The notes under the pieces were generated by a model. It saw nothing but the letters and a program-made list of their open reading frames with translations, was not told the origin of the DNA and did not search any database. A stretch of 64,000 nt of DNA. Source: Symbiodinium kawagutii (lineage: Eukaryota; Sar; Dinophyceae; Suessiales; Symbiodiniaceae). The DNA lies in NCBI GenBank assembly GCA_009767595.1, contig VSDK01006555.1, positions 514,397 through 578,396 of the forward strand. Reading direction: 5' to 3'. Shown piece after piece: positions 1 to 13,406 of the stretch. Every line of letters starts with the position of its first letter. The first letter of the stretch is position 1. The translations under genes and the position numbers were made by a program.

Positions 1-24
1 TGCTGCTGCTGCTGCTGCTTTTTT
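1..24 (+). repeat. TGC trinucleotide run plus T tract before an acceptor
   Basis: Six to seven TGC units run straight into a T-rich stretch that ends in TTTTTTAG. It serves as the polypyrimidine tract of the exon that follows. The repeat is cut off by the window edge. Confidence 0.7.
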
Positions 25-26
25 AG

Positions 27-124
27 CTGCTGACGTAGAACATTTTGTGAAGGGTGACCATCTTAAGGAAAAGTTGGGACACGTCCCTCACACTGGCAAC
101 AAGATTGTCTTGACTAGTGACTAA
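27..124 (+). CDS. C-terminal exon of an unidentified protein
   Basis: After the acceptor TTTTTTAG an open frame (phase: two bases, then GCT GCT GAC) codes about 32 residues and ends at TAA (122-124). The peptide begins AADVEHFVKGDHLKEKLG and ends GNKIVLTSD. It is polar, lysine-rich and codon-like, unlike the random frames nearby. A closing G-x-KIVL strand is common at the end of medium-chain dehydrogenase/quinone oxidoreductases, but this is a weak hint and I do not name the gene from it. The rest of the gene lies to the left of the window. No polyadenylation signal is evident, as is usual in dinoflagellates. Confidence 0.45.
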
Positions 125-1922
125 TCAGTGAGAGCCTGTATATTTGCCTTCTATCAACCTGTTGAATACATCGTTTTCATTCTTGTATTTTGCCAGGCGC
201 CTTGACTTTGGCACAGAGGAGCGACTTGTTTACGCAGTGTCCAATGGAGATGCAGAATGCTGAGGTTATTTTGATGCGATTGCTGCATGGCATACAATGT
301 CATGATTGAAGGATGCACATGAGTTAAAAGCAAGTGATGTGTGAGACATTTCATGTAATCTCATGTGGAGGATGTCACGTCCGGACACTTTGCTTCTCTT
401 ATGTGGCATTGGTTGCCTGGAAGCCTCTTCACTACTCCTGGATTTCGCACAGCTGGTGACTAAGAGTCTCTGTCAAACCAACGGTAGAACAGTATACAGG
501 TGTTAGAATCAAATTGGTCAAGCTCTCTGCCCGGTGCGAAGGCTTGGATTTTTGCTGTTATTGAAATCCTCCATGCAGCTGGGTTTCCTCCCGCCTGTTG
601 TGAACTCAGAGAATTGTCAAACCAAAAAGCCTGCGGACATGAGGACTTCCTGAGGACTTCCTGAGGACTTCATCAGGACTTAATTCAGTGTGGTCACGCG
701 TAAACGTTGGTAAATGTTGGTAGTTGCCTATTCAACCTATTCCCTTTCAACCTGCCTGCACTAGTGCCGTCGGACCAACATCGCTACTGCATGTGCCTTC
801 GTTTCCTCAAAAGAGAAGCGGGACCAATACGTTCAACATTGCTTGTAGGAAAATGCGGCATCAAACATTTTTTGTCCGCTCCTGCTCCCTGCACATGCTC
901 ATGGAGATATCACCAAATTGCGTCACTAGATATCCACAGGCACATCTTCCAATGTTTGAAAGGCCCCAGAGGCAATCCGATTTAGCGAAAAGTCTCCTGC
1001 AAGGGAGCCCTAAGGAGCCCTACCTCAGTTAGTATCACTACCGTGATGCTTGAGCATTCTTGCAGTGGATGCTGCGACTGGCGGCCTTCTTGCCAGTTGA
1101 GTCTATTCAATGTCTATGTGTCTCACTCGTTGACTCGACCAACTGATTAGCTTGTGATTCTGCGAGTTGATTCAGTTGGATTTCTGTGTTAACGATAAAT
1201 TCGTCCGAGAAACATGACTGCCAATCTCTTGGAACAAGGCATGATAGACATGCTCGCTGCTGGGAAAACCTACCCGCCGGATCCCGGGCCCGTAATTTGA
1301 GGAGAATGGGTATGGCGCCTTAAGATGACATTAAAACAAGCGCTCGTTAACCCTTGCAGGATTCTTGGCCTCAAAACTGTTTAAGCTTGCACAACTTTAT
1401 TACACCTTTCTTTCATTTGCAGCCTTATTTTCTGTGAAGCCCGGGCCATTCCTGTTTGCAGGAACATTTCTGCATCTCCATTTGCTCGTTGAGCGGTGAT
1501 AGGTCCAAAGTTTTCCCTGCTAAAATGCGAACTAAGATGGGGGAGGTTTGCCAAAGCATCCAAATCGTGTTGCAGTTCACAAGAACTTCAACATCCCACC
1601 CCACACCCGTGGCATCGCTTAGCAACTACTTCCTGTTGCAGTTGACATCACCCCACCCCAGCCTGGTGGTGATGCGTAGTGCTTAAAATGCACCATGACA
1701 TGAAGCCACCCCTGTCCACCCCACCCCACCCATTTGCATGGGATAGCATTCAAATCGCTTGGCATTCCACATCCGACATGCACTTTTGTGGGGCGGTAAA
1801 CTAGATTGCCCACATCATCTTGTACTGCACTGCGATCCCTCTTTGAAGGAACCTCTATAGCACTGCAGTAGCATTGTCCAATGGAAAGCGGAAAGAGGAC
1901 GAAATCTGTTTCTAGAAGTTAT
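125..1922. other. Non-coding stretch without recognisable gene
   Basis: I see no conserved domain here. Positions 641-673 hold three copies of an 11-bp direct repeat (GAGGACTTCCT). At 1214-1300 a 28-codon frame starts MTANLLEQGM and stops at TGA; it could be a first exon, but nothing supports it beyond openness. Other frames of 60-100 codons overlap each other in different frames and look accidental. Confidence 0.5.
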
Positions 1923-4300
1923 TCCTTTGTTTTGTCATTGTGGTACAGTGACGAGGTCTGTTCCTTCGCACCATTGGGTTCACCGCCAGCCTTGCGAAGC
2001 CCCACATGCTTAGCGCCCAGACCTCAAAGTCCTGTCATGCCTCAGCAAAAAGAGATTCTCGAACGAGAGTGACGGCCAAGATAGCAGGCCGTCTCCGCTG
2101 CTCTCTGGATGTGTCTGTCTGGATTTCTTGACACTTGTACGCATCTCAGAAGCAGGAGGCAACGTTTGCAGCTCACTAGACTCGCTTAGTTAAGCCTATA
2201 GACTCGCTTTGCCTCTAGAATGCAATAAGGCAGTTGATGCAGCTCGATTTGGTTCGTCCTTGCCGACAAGATCCCTCACTTGAATGGATCCTGTGCTATC
2301 GGCGCCTGGCACCAAGTGATCAGATCAAACAGGGGATAGTCTTCGGATGTCTTGGGAAATTCGGGTTGTACTGGGATGCCATGGTCTTGCTGGAGCCAAG
2401 GTTTGACTCTTCGCACTCGGAAGCCTTCTTGCCGGTGCGGAGTTGTGGCCAAGCAGAGTCATTGACACCAGCGCAAGAGCCTGAGCGGTCTACTCTTCTC
2501 AGAGAAGTTTGGAACAAGTGGCATCTTGCCTCATACCTGGTCTTACCCGTGAGGTTTGGCGTAACGAGATTGGGCAGCAGCCTGCCAACGTTCGACGCAG
2601 TGAGTCCAGGCATGCCCAAAAGAAATATTTAGATAAGCCCTTGAAGTCAGTATCAAGATGTATACTCTTGCTAGCACACGCCAAATAAGCAATGTTCTTG
2701 TCCAGATGCCGATTGCATGAAATTGTCAGCATGGTGAAAAAGTAGCAAGTTGCCATGTGGCCGCTGTTGGTAGAGGTTCGACACTGTTGATTCGCGCGGC
2801 TTTGAAACAAGTCAGTCAGATGCCCAGCATTTTCATGGACGAGATGGCTTACACTTGGGAGTCTTCTGTACCTTGAGTTCGTTCTAGGCCTCGACGTGGA
2901 AGGCTTTGGACAAGTTGGAAGTTATCTTCCAGTGGTAGGCACGATCCCTGGATTTGGATTCTGCCACAAGATGTGAGGAACAGACATCCTTCATCTTCTC
3001 GAGAGTAGCAAGAGCTACTGCAAAGAAGGGCTTGTTTCTGCTTGCGATTGTCCACTTCATAGCAGTAGTCCGGACACACTGAGGCTACATTCAAGCAGGG
3101 TCGTCATCACCTATCCGATCTTTCGCGAGGCCGCTTCTATGCATGGCTGGCTAGTCATAGATTCATATATGATTCACAAAGGCCTGTCTCCTTTGAGCAA
3201 GTTGTGACTCATGTTTTTGTGAAGGTCAGGTTTGGCTTCACTGGTGCCAGAGTTCACGCAGATGGGGCTGGTGCTGTCACTCCGCAGCTTTGCTCGTTTG
3301 GGCAGGAGCCCAAGTTCAGGAGCTAAGAAACGAATTGGCTTTGCATCACAGGGTCCGCTCTACAGTTGGCAATAGAAACAGTACGCCTGGTCAAGCTATG
3401 CTTTTTCATGCCCAATCCAAGGCTTTGTCTCGCTGGCCTCTGACACTACTCACCTTGACTTCTTCCTTCCTCCGAGAAGGACTGTGACGGATCATTCACA
3501 GGTTGATGACAAAAAGAGGTGCTACGGCATGCTAACGCTGCAAGTTTGCTCTGCATAAAGTTTCTGGATATCTATTGATGGGGGAAACTACAGGAAGAAA
3601 AAAAACTTCCTCAGATTGTGCGTGTACACAAGGTCTACAACTTTTGGATTTCATGCCTATGAATTGGAAATGATGACAGCACATTTTGGCCACTCCATAC
3701 TTGAAAACAATGGAGTCCTTAGGCACAATCTTTTACTGCGGGGACCAAAGCCACAGATTTCGTTGTAGCTGCAGTGAAAAAGACTTTGGGTATCTTTGGG
3801 CTACGTTGTGCAGAAAAGTGTTGAGTTTGCAACGGTTTGAGACCAATCCAGTGGTTCCTTCCCCCCAAGACTCCTCGGCTCAGTCTTGCAACCGGATGGT
3901 CGCAGACTCCAATCCCCCAGAACTCTTTGAGGAATTTCGTTTTGGTTTAGATGTTGTGGACACTGCGCATCCTGGAGTACAAGTACAGGACGTACAGGTT
4001 TGACACAAAAAAAGTACCCCACAACCAGCGGAGCGCGCCCGTGAAGGATGATGATTTGTTTGTTGGATTTGGGTGCGTACAGGTTTACTCAGAGCCTGTG
4101 CCTCTGCATATGTAGAAGTCCTCATTTTCGATTCCTTCCGGGCCTCAAGTATGATACATCTATAGATATATACATATATGCATATGTATATGATACTGAT
4201 ATAAATGCATGACATTGACTTCCATCTATATCACGTACATGTATTGTATATACACATGTATATATAAAAATGTATGTATGTATGTATGTATGTATGTATG

Positions 4301-4334
<34 letters not shown>

Positions 4335-5219
4335 GATAAATAAATAAGTATATATATATACATAAATATGAATAGTCGTCTATTTATAAATGTGTAATGA
4401 ATGTATATTGGTTTGGTGCCTTTTCCTGTTGCCCATGGCAACTGTGATCAGTGTTTGTCCTATGTATATGGTATACAGTATAACATACTATTCAATTGTG
4501 CTATGTCTCTAAGCCGTTTTGCCACACACACACAAACATATGTATACATATATATATATATATTTAAATAAATATATATATATATATATGTATATATACA
4601 TTTGGGAAAAATGATGTGTATATTTATTTATACAATTTTACCAATCTATATATACACATATGTATTGAGGTCTGTATATGCATTTGGAAGTGCGCATGAC
4701 AGCACAACAGCAATTTACACTAATATACATGATACATTCCTGAAACTCTTGTTTTAGTCAGATGGGCTTTGCCAAGTTCTAGGCCCTGAAATTTCCATGA
4801 AGACCTCAAAGAAACAGACACTTCACTTGAGTTTCTGCCTCAAACGTCTCCCCATCCAGGATGACACGTCTGGATTTTTCGCTTTCGATGCCTGGCATGG
4901 CCTGATTCGGACTGTTGCTACCAATCTCCGACTTTTTGCAGTGCGATCCTCAAGCAGAAGAGATGTTCTTGGTGGCGGTCACAGCCACTTTGCATTTAGA
5001 TGTTTGTGATTTGCAACATGGCAGTGTGGTGCTGTGATGCTGCGGCGATCTGCAAGATTGGAACCTATGCTGCCATCGAGATCTTTCGCCTGACTTGACC
5101 CTGCCATTTCCGTTTGGGACCCTGTGAAACGATGATTGGACAAGGTAGAGGTTGGAACGAACCACTGTCAAACTGGGGAGAAGCAAACGGCCATGTCAGG
5201 GAAGTCATAGACATGGAGT
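1923..5219 (+). repeat. Tandem unit 1 (3.3 kb), most diverged of the contiguous copies
   Basis: This is the first copy of the large tandem repeat. It holds the ~700-bp core (1923-2622), a right arm (2623-4120), a microsatellite zone (4140-4680), and a left-arm segment (about 4745-5219) that leads into the next core. The 95-codon frame seen in later cores is present from 2234 but runs past the usual stop: AAGTGG replaces AAGTAG, so it stays open to 2632. Compared with units 2-8, the core differs at about a dozen bases in that frame, and most of the changes alter the residue. That argues against protein-coding constraint. Confidence 0.9.
4140..4680. repeat. TATG/TA microsatellite zone of unit 1
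   Basis: A (TATG)n run of about 15 units lies at 4269-4329. Before and after it are TA-rich tracts (4160-4200, 4340-4370, 4540-4600), with a short CA run near 4525. The zone sits between the right arm and the left-arm segment, at the same place as the microsatellites of unit 2. Confidence 0.9.
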
Positions 5220-8089
5220 CACTTCTTTGTTGTGTCATTGTGGTACAGTGACGAGGTCTGTTCCTTCGCACCATTGGGTTCACCGCTTGCCTTGCGAAGC
5301 CCCACATGCTTAGCGCCCAGACCTCAAAGTCCTGACATGCCTCAGCAAAAAGAGATTCTCGAACGACAGTGACGCCTAAGATAGCAGGCCGTCTCCGCTG
5401 CTCTCTGGATGTGTCTGTCTGGATTTCTTGACACTTGTACGCATCTCAGAAGCAGGAGGCAACGTTTGCAGCTCACTAGACTCGCTCCTTTCAGCCTCTA
5501 GACTCGCTTAGCCTCTAGAATGCAATCAGGCAGTTGATGCAGCTCGGTTTGGTTCGTCCTTGCCGACACGATCCCTCACTTAAATGGAACCTGTGCTATT
5601 GGCGCCTGGCACCAAGTGATCAGATCAAACAGGGGATAGTCTTCGGATGTCTTGGGAAATTCGGGTTGTACTGGGATGCAATGGTCTTCCTGGAGCCAAG
5701 GTTTGACTCTTCGCACTCGGAAGCCTTCTTGCCGGTGCGGAGTTGTGGCCAAACAGAGTCATTGACACCAGCGCAAGAGCCTCAGCGGTCTACTCCTCTC
5801 AGAGAAGTCTGGAACAAGTAGCATCTTGCCTCATACCCGGTCATACCCGTGAGGTTTGGCGTAACGAGATTGGGCAGCAGCCTGCCAACGTTCGACGCAG
5901 TGAGTCCAGGCATGCCCAAAAGATGTATTGAGATAAAGTCGTGGATGTTTGGCCACAAGATGTGAGGAACAGACATCCTTCATCTTCTCGAGAGTAGCAA
6001 GAGCTACTGCAAAGAAGGGCTTGTTTCTGCTTGCGATTGTCCACTTCATAGCAGTAGTCCGGGCACACTGAGGCTACATTCAAGCAGGGTCGTCATCACC
6101 TATCCGATCTTTCGCGAGGCCGCTTCTATGCATGGCTGGCTAGTCATAGATTCATATATGATTCACAAAGGCCTGTCTCCTTTGAGCAAGTTGTGACTCA
6201 TGTTTTTGTGAAGGTCAGGTTTGGCTTCACTGGTGCCAGAGTTCACGCAGATGGGGCTGGTGCTGTCACTCCGCAGCTTTGCTCGTTTGGGCAGGAGCCC
6301 AAGTTCAGGAGCTAAGAAACGAATTGGCTTTGCATCACAGGGTCCGCTCTACAGTTGGCAATAGAAACAGTACGCCTGGTCAAGCTATGCTTTTTCATGC
6401 CCAATCCAAGGCTTTGTCTCGCTGGCCTCTGACACTACTCACCTTGACTTCTTCCTTCCTCCGAGAAGGACTGTGACGGATCATTCACAGGTTGATGACA
6501 AAAAGAGGTGCTACGGCATGCTAACGCTGCAAGTTTGCTCTGCATAAAGTTTCTGGATATCTATTGATGGGGGAAACTACAGGAAGAAAAAAAACTTCCT
6601 CAGATTGTGCGTGTACACAAGGTCTACAACTTTTGGATTTCATGCCTATGAATTGGAAATGATGACAGCACATTTTGGCCACTCCATACTTGAAAACAAT
6701 GGAGTCCTTAGGCACAATCTTTTACTGCGGAGACCAAAGCCACAGATTTCGTTGTAGCTGCAGTGAAAAAGCTTTGGGTATCTTTGGGCTACGTTGTGCA
6801 GAAAAGTGTTGAGTTTGCAGCGGTTTGAGACCAATCCAGTGGTCCCCCCCAAGACTCCTCGGCTCAGTCTTGCAACCGGATGGTCGCAGACTCCAGCCAG
6901 TCTTGCAACCGGATGTTCGCAGACTCCAGCCCCCCAGAACTCTTTGAGGAATTTCGTTTTGGTTTAGATGTTGTGGACACTGCGCATCCTGGAGTACAAG
7001 TACGGGACGTAGAGGTTTACTCAGAGCCTGTGCCTCTGCATATGTAGAAGTCCTCATTTTCAATTCCTTCCGGGCCTCAAGTATGATACGTCTCTATGTA
7101 TATATATATACATACATACATACATATATATATATATATTTATATAGATATCTGTATATGATACTAGTATAGATACATGACAAAAACATCCATCTATATC
7201 ACATACATGTATTGTATATACACATATATGCATATATATATAGATATATCTGAAGATTCGTCCATCTATATATGTATAATGAATGTATATTGGTTTGGTG
7301 CCTTTTCCTGTTGCCCATGGCAACTATGATCAGTGCTTGTCCTATGTATATGGTATACAGTATTAGATACTATTCAATTATGCTATGTCTCTAAGCCGTT
7401 TTGCCCCACACACACACACAAACATATCTATCTATCTATATATATATATATATCTACATACATACAAAAGACAATATATATATATATATACAATATATAT
7501 AGATATACACATATACCAATCTATTTATGAACATATGTATTGATATCTGTATATGCATTTGGAAGTGCACATGTTACATTCCTGAAATTCTGGTTTTAGT
7601 ATTGTCCTGCCGTAGGGTTTGACGGACGGGCTTTGCCAAGTTCTAGGCCCTGAAATTTCCATGAAGACCTCAAAGGAATAGAGACTCCACTTGAGTTTCC
7701 GCCTCAAACATCTCCACATCCAGGATGACACGTCTGGACCTTTTGCTTCCGATGCCTGGCATGGCCTGATTCGGCTCGTTGCTACCAATATCCGACTTTT
7801 TGCAGTGCGGTCCTCAAACAAAAGACATGTTCTTGGTGGCGGCCACAGCCACTTTGCATCTACCGTAGATGTTTGTGATTTGCAACATGGCAGTGTGGTG
7901 CTGTGATGCCGCGGCGATCTGCAAGATTGGAACCTATGCTGCCATCGAGATCTTTCGCCTGACTTGACCCTGCCATTTCCGTTTGGGACCCTGTGAAACG
8001 ATGATTGGACAAGGTAGAGGTTGGAACGAACCACTGTCAAACTGGGGAGAAGCAAACGGCCATGTCAGGGAAGTCATAGACATGGAGTC
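5220..8089 (+). repeat. Tandem unit 2 (2.87 kb) with internal deletion
   Basis: The core (5220-5922) is close to units 3-8. After AAAAGATG the sequence jumps to CCACAAGATGTGAGG (5953). It therefore lacks about 315 bp present in unit 1 (roughly 2640-2960) and unit 3. The rest of the right arm follows unit 1 closely to about 7075, then come TA microsatellites (7085-7515) and the left-arm segment (7560-8089). At 6880-6925 a short piece around GTCTTGCAACCGGATG is locally duplicated. Confidence 0.9.
7085..7515. repeat. TA/CATA microsatellite zone of unit 2
   Basis: TA runs lie near 7100-7140, 7435-7455 and 7470-7500, with CATA runs (7105-7125), a short CA run (7408-7420) and a TATC run (7425-7440). 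The zone is homologous in position to the zone of unit 1, but the motif lengths differ. Confidence 0.85.
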
Positions 8090-10137
8090 ACTTCTTTGTT
8101 GTGTCATTGTGGTACAGTGACGAGGTCTGTTCCTTCGCACCATTGGGTTCACCGCTTGCCTTGCGAAGCCCCACATGCTTAGCGCCCAGACCTCAAAGTC
8201 CTGACATGCCTCAGCAAAAAGAGATTCTCGAACGACAGTGACGGCCAAGATAGCAGGCCGTCTCCGCTGCCCTCTGGATGTGTCTGTCTGGATTTCTTGA
8301 CACTTGTACGCATCTCAGAAGCAGGAGGCAACGTTTGCAGCTCACTAGACTCGCTCTTTTCAGCCTCTAGACTCGCTTAGCCTCTAGAATGCAATCAGGC
8401 AGTTGATGCAGCTCGGTTTGGTTCGTCCTTGCCGACACGATCCCTCACTTAAATGGAACCTGTGCTATTGGCGCCTGGCACCAAGTGATCAGATCAAACA
8501 GGGGATAGTCTTCGGATGTCTTGGGAAATTCGGGTTGTACTGGGATGCAATGGTCTTCCTGGAGCCAAGGTTTGACTCTTCGCACTCGGAAGCCTTCTTG
8601 CCGGTGCGGAGTTGTGGCCAAACAGAGTCATTGACACCAGCGCAAGAGCCTCAGCGGTCTACTCCTCTCAGAGAAGTCTGGAACAAGTAGCATCTTGCCT
8701 CATACCCGGTCATACCCGTGAGGTTTGGCGTAACGAGATTGGACAGCAGCCTGCCAACGTTCGACGCAGTGAGTCCAGGCATGCCCAAAAGAAGTAGTTA
8801 GATAAGCCCTTGAAGTCAGTATCAAGATATGTACTCTTGCTAGCACACGCCAAATAAGCAATGTTCTTGTCCAGATGCCGATTGCATGAAATTGTCAACA
8901 TGGTGAAAAAGTATCAAATTGCCATGTGGCCGCTGTTGGTAGAGGTTCGACACTGTTGATTCGCGCGGCTTTGAAACAAGTCAGTCAGATGCCCAGCATT
9001 TTCATGGACGAGATGGCTTACACTTGGGAGGTTTCTGTACCTTGAGTTCGTTCTAGGCCTCGACGTGGAAGGCTTTGGACAAGTTGGAAGTTATCTTCCA
9101 GTGGTAGGCACGATCCCTGGATTTGGATTCTGCCACAAGATGTGAGGAACAGACATCCTTCATCTTCTCGAGAGTAGCAAGAGCCACTGCAAAGAAGGGC
9201 TTGTTTCTGCTTGCGATTGTCCACTTCATAGCAGTAGTCCGGGCACACTGAGGCTACATTCAAGCAGGGTCGTCATCACCTATCCGATCTTTCGCGAGGC
9301 CGCTTCTATGCATGGCTGGCTAGTCATAGATTCATATATGATTCACAAAGGCCTGTCTCCTTTGAGCAAGTTGTGACTCATGTTTTTGTGAAGGTCAGGT
9401 TTGGCTTCACTGGTGCCAGAGTTCACGCAGATGGGGCTGGTGCTGTCACTCCGCAGCTTTGCTTGTTTGGGCAGGAGCCCAAGTTCAGGAGCTAAGAAAC
9501 GAATTGGCTTTGCATCACAGGGTCCCCTCTACAGCTGGCAATAGAAACAGTACGCCTGGTCAAGCTATGCTTTTTCATGCCCAATCCAAGGCTTTGTCTC
9601 GCTGGCCTCTGACACTACTCACCTTGACTTCTTCCTTCCTCCGAGAAGGACTGTGACGGATCATTCACAGGTTGATGACAAAAAGAGGTGCTACGGCATG
9701 CTAAGGCTGCAAGTTTGCTCTGAGTTGGCTGGAAATCTACTCATGGGGGAAACTATACACAAGAAGAAAAAAATCTTCCTCAGATTGTGCGTGTACACAA
9801 GGTCTACAACTTTTGGATTTCATGCCTATGAATTGGAAATGATGACAGCACATTTTGGCCACTCCATACTTGAAAACAATGGAGTGCTTATGCACAATCT
9901 TTTACTGCGGAGACCAAAGCCACAGATTTCGTTGTAGCTGCAGTGAAAAAGCTTTGGGTATCTTTGGGCTACGTTGTGCAGAAAAGTGTTGAGTTTGCAG
10001 CGGTTTGAGACCAATCCAGTGGTCCCCCCCAAGACTCCTCGGCTCAGTCTTGCAACCGGATGGTCGCAGACTCCAGCCCCCCAGAACTCTTTGAGGAATG
10101 GGTGCAGAGTATAGATGCAAGCATAGAAAATGTATTA

Positions 10138-10470
10138 TACACATACATCATTACATTACATTACATTACAGTACAGTACATTACATTACATTACACTACA
10201 CTACACTACATTACATTACATTACATTACATTCCATACATTACATTACACTACACTATACCACACTACATAACATTACATTACATTAGATTACATGTCGT
10301 GACATGACATGACATTACATTACATCACATGACGTGACATGACATGACATGATATGGCATGACATGACATGACATGACATTACATTACATTAGATTACAT
10401 TCGATTGCATTACATTACATTACATTACATTACATTACATTACATTACATACATACATACATACATATAC
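10138..10470. repeat. TTACA / TGACA pentanucleotide array
   Basis: About 330 bp of degenerate ACATT pentamers. A middle block (10300-10375) has shifted to ACATG variants, and the array ends in a CATA tetramer run (10446-10470). The alternating blocks indicate local expansion of variant pentamers. Confidence 0.9.
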
Positions 10471-10479
10471 ATATATACA

Positions 10480-11356
10480 TACTAAAGTGTTCCTCACCGC
10501 GCCCCCAAGGGGAGGGTCTATTGTATGTATGCAGAAATGCAATGTACCGTAACATAACCTAATGTAATGCAACGTAACGGAATGTATGGGTTTATCGTTG
10601 GTCTTATGGCTCCCCCTCTTGTGGCCTGTGGTTGTGGTTTCTCGTCAGTCCATTTCCGCCTCTTGTGGTGTGGGGCCTGTGGTAGGGTGTGAGTTGAGGG
10701 TATGGGTGATGGTTGCAATATGTATGTAGCGCGCAAGTGTGACATAGGTAGTATATCAAATGCAACGGGGGTTGCACAAAGCCACATGTACAAAGCATAC
10801 AAGCAGTATATCGCATATAGGCAGTATGTAGCATGTAGATTTGTGTTTAGCTTACGAGTGTAACATGGTTAGTATGTCAAATACAATGAAAATTGTTTAT
10901 AGATAGAATGCAGGTAGCATAAAGCAAACAGGAGGCATATGGCATGCAAGCAGCAAACAACGTTCCGGACCCTTGGTGGCGTGCGTGGCGCATATGGGAT
11001 TCTGTGTTTGCATTGAATTTACAATAGAAAATGGCCTTGCATGCGTCCAAGAGATGGTTCATTTTGCGACTCGTTTTTGTCTTACCACTTCAGCCAGTTG
11101 TTGTCCTTTGAAACATCACCAAAGGCTGCAGGAGACTAGCCCAGATGCCCCATGCGCTTTGCGCGATAGAACCTCATGGCTTCCAGAACAGTTTCAAGTC
11201 CTGGTTTGTCCAAAAGTCTCTGCATGGCCACTGGATCAATGTGAGACTTGGACGGTGACATGGGGCCAATTTTATTGACCCTTCTGAAACCGTGTTTGAC
11301 GCGGGAAAATTCTGCCTCCGAGAAATTGTCACCTCCCTTTTTGGGAGTCAACACGG
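10480..11356. other. Unique spacer between two satellites in unit 3
   Basis: This stretch has no match in the other units and no recognisable gene. It contains GT-rich tracts and scattered GCATGTAG-like words (10720-10930). Around 11140-11340 there are frames on both strands of about 90-100 codons, but I recognise neither product. Confidence 0.4.
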
Positions 11357-11964
11357 CAATCACCACGGTGACCATCGTGCCATGGAAACACACACGCAAC
11401 ACCACACGCACAACATTCTGGCGACGCTGCGCAACCCCACCCTACACGCACACGTATAAGACACCCTGGCGACGCCGCACAACCCCACCCCACCCCACCC
11501 CAATCACCACGGTGACCATCGTGCCATGGAAACACACACGCAACACCACACGCACAACATTCTGGCGACGCTGCGCAACCCCACCCTACACGCACACGTA
11601 TAAGACACCCTGGCGACGCCGCACAACCCCACCCCACCCCACCCCAATCACCACGGTGACCATCGTGCCATGGAAACACACACGCAACACCACACGCACA
11701 ACATTCTGGCGACGCTGCGCAACCCCACCCTACACGCACACGTATAAGACACCCTGGCGACGCCGCACAACCCCACCCCACCCCACCCCAATCACCACGG
11801 TGACCATCGTGCCATGGAAACACACACGCAACACCACACGCACAACATTCTGGCGACGCTGCGCAACCCCACCCTACACGCACACGTATAAGACACCCTG
11901 GCGACGCCGCGCAACCCCACCCCACCCCACCCCAATCACCACGGTGACCATCGTGCCATGGACA
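11357..11964. repeat. 144-bp minisatellite, four full units plus a partial
   Basis: CAATCACCAC recurs at 11357, 11501, 11645, 11789 and 11933, so the period is exactly 144 bp (48 codons). Units are nearly identical; the last full one has CGCCGCGCAA where the others have CGCCGCACAA. Each unit holds CACGGTGACCATCGTGCCATGG, two similar GGCGACGC-GC-CAACCCCACC halves, and a C-rich stretch. Because the period is a multiple of three and lacks stops in some frames, long frames appear on both strands. I take them as by-products of the repeat. Confidence 0.95.
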
Positions 11965-13406
11965 CCCCACCCACCCCAAGAAAACGCGACCTGAATGAGA
12001 AAAAACAACAAAAAGACGCTGTGCCTATGGCACCTGCGCACACGAAAACGCGCGCGGCCAGGGAGACGGAAGGAACAACCAGAATAGCCCACAAGTATAA
12101 CCTGTCTTATCTGTATAAATAGCATGTAAACAAGACCAGTAGTACAGGAAGATGATGTGATGTAGGTAGTGAATCAAGTCCACAGTATATCGGCTATCAG
12201 GGCAATTTTGCGCAATGTATGGATTATACTTGCCTACAGGGTGGCTTCCTGTTCTTGTTTGAGTTTTGTCCTGCTGTAGGGTTTGACAGATGGGTTTTGC
12301 CAAGTTCTGGGCCCTGAAATTTCCATGAAGACCTCAAAGAAATAGAGACTCCACTTGAGTTTCTGCCTCAAACGTCTCCACATCCAGGATGACACGTCTG
12401 GACCTTTTGCTTCCGATGCCTGGCATGGCCTGATTCGGCCCGTTGCTACCAATATCCGACTTTTTGCAGTGCGGTCCTCAAAAAGAAGACATGTTCTTGG
12501 TGGCGCCCACAGCCACTTTGCATTTACTGTAGATGTTTGTGATTTGCAACATGGCAGTGTGGTGCTGTGATGCCGCGGCGATCTGCAAGATTGGAACCTA
12601 TGCTGCCATCGAGATCTTTCGCCTGACTTGACCCTGCCATTTCCGTTTGGGACCCTGTGAAACGATGATTGGACAAGGTAGAGGTTGGAACGAACCACTG
12701 TCAAACTGGGGAGAAGCAAACGGCCATGTCAGGGAAGTCATAGACATGGAGTCACTTCTTTGTTGTGTCATTGTGGTACAGTGACGAGGTCTGTTCCTTC
12801 GCACCATTGGGTTCACCGCTTGCCTTGCGAAGCCCCACATGCTTAGCGCCCAGACCTCAAAGTCCTGACATGCCTCAGCAAAAAGAGATTCTCGAACGAC
12901 AGTGACGCCTAAGATAGCAGGCCGTCTCCGCTGCTCTCTGGATGTGTCTGTCTGGATTTCTTGACACTTGTACGCATCTCAGAAGCAGGAGGCAACGTTT
13001 GCAGCTCACTAGACTCGCTCCTTTCAGCCTCTAGACTCGCTTAGCCTCTAGAATGCAATAAGGCAGTTGATGCAGCTCGGTTTGGTTCGTCCTTGCCGAC
13101 ACGATCCCTCACTTGAATGGAACCTGTGCTATTGGCGCCTGGCACCAAGTGATCAGATCAAACAGGGGATAGTCTTCGGATGTCTTGGGAAATTCGGGTT
13201 GTACTGGGATGCAATGGTCTTCCTGGAGCCAAGGTTTGACTCTTCGCACTCGGAAGCCTTCTTGCCGGTGCGGAGTTGTGGCCAAACAGAGTCATTGACA
13301 CCAGCGCAAGAGCCTCAGCGGTCTACTCCTCTCAGAGAAGTCTGGAACAAGTAGCATCTTGCCTCATACCCGGTCATACCCGTGAGGTTTGGCGTAACGA
13401 GATTGG

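Larger units (their letters stand above)
8090..12752 (+). repeat. Tandem unit 3 (4.66 kb), enlarged by satellites
   Basis: The core (8090-8792) and right arm (8793-10099) follow unit 1. The match stops just after AACTCTTTGAGGAAT (about 10099). Units 1 and 2 continue there with TTCGTTTTGG; unit 3 turns into a TTACA-type array, then unique sequence (10480-11340), a 144-bp minisatellite (11357-11964), and a 250-bp spacer. The left-arm segment resumes near 12265. The extra length of this unit is therefore inserted satellite material. Confidence 0.9.

Noticed and set aside
10138..10470. TTACA array as interstitial telomere repeat
   Set aside because: Dinoflagellate telomeres are TTTAGGG-type; the pentamer here does not match and is highly degenerate.
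11248..11994. 248-codon + frame and 216-codon minus frame
   Set aside because: Products of the 144-bp repeat, whose period is divisible by three; no flanking coding sequence.
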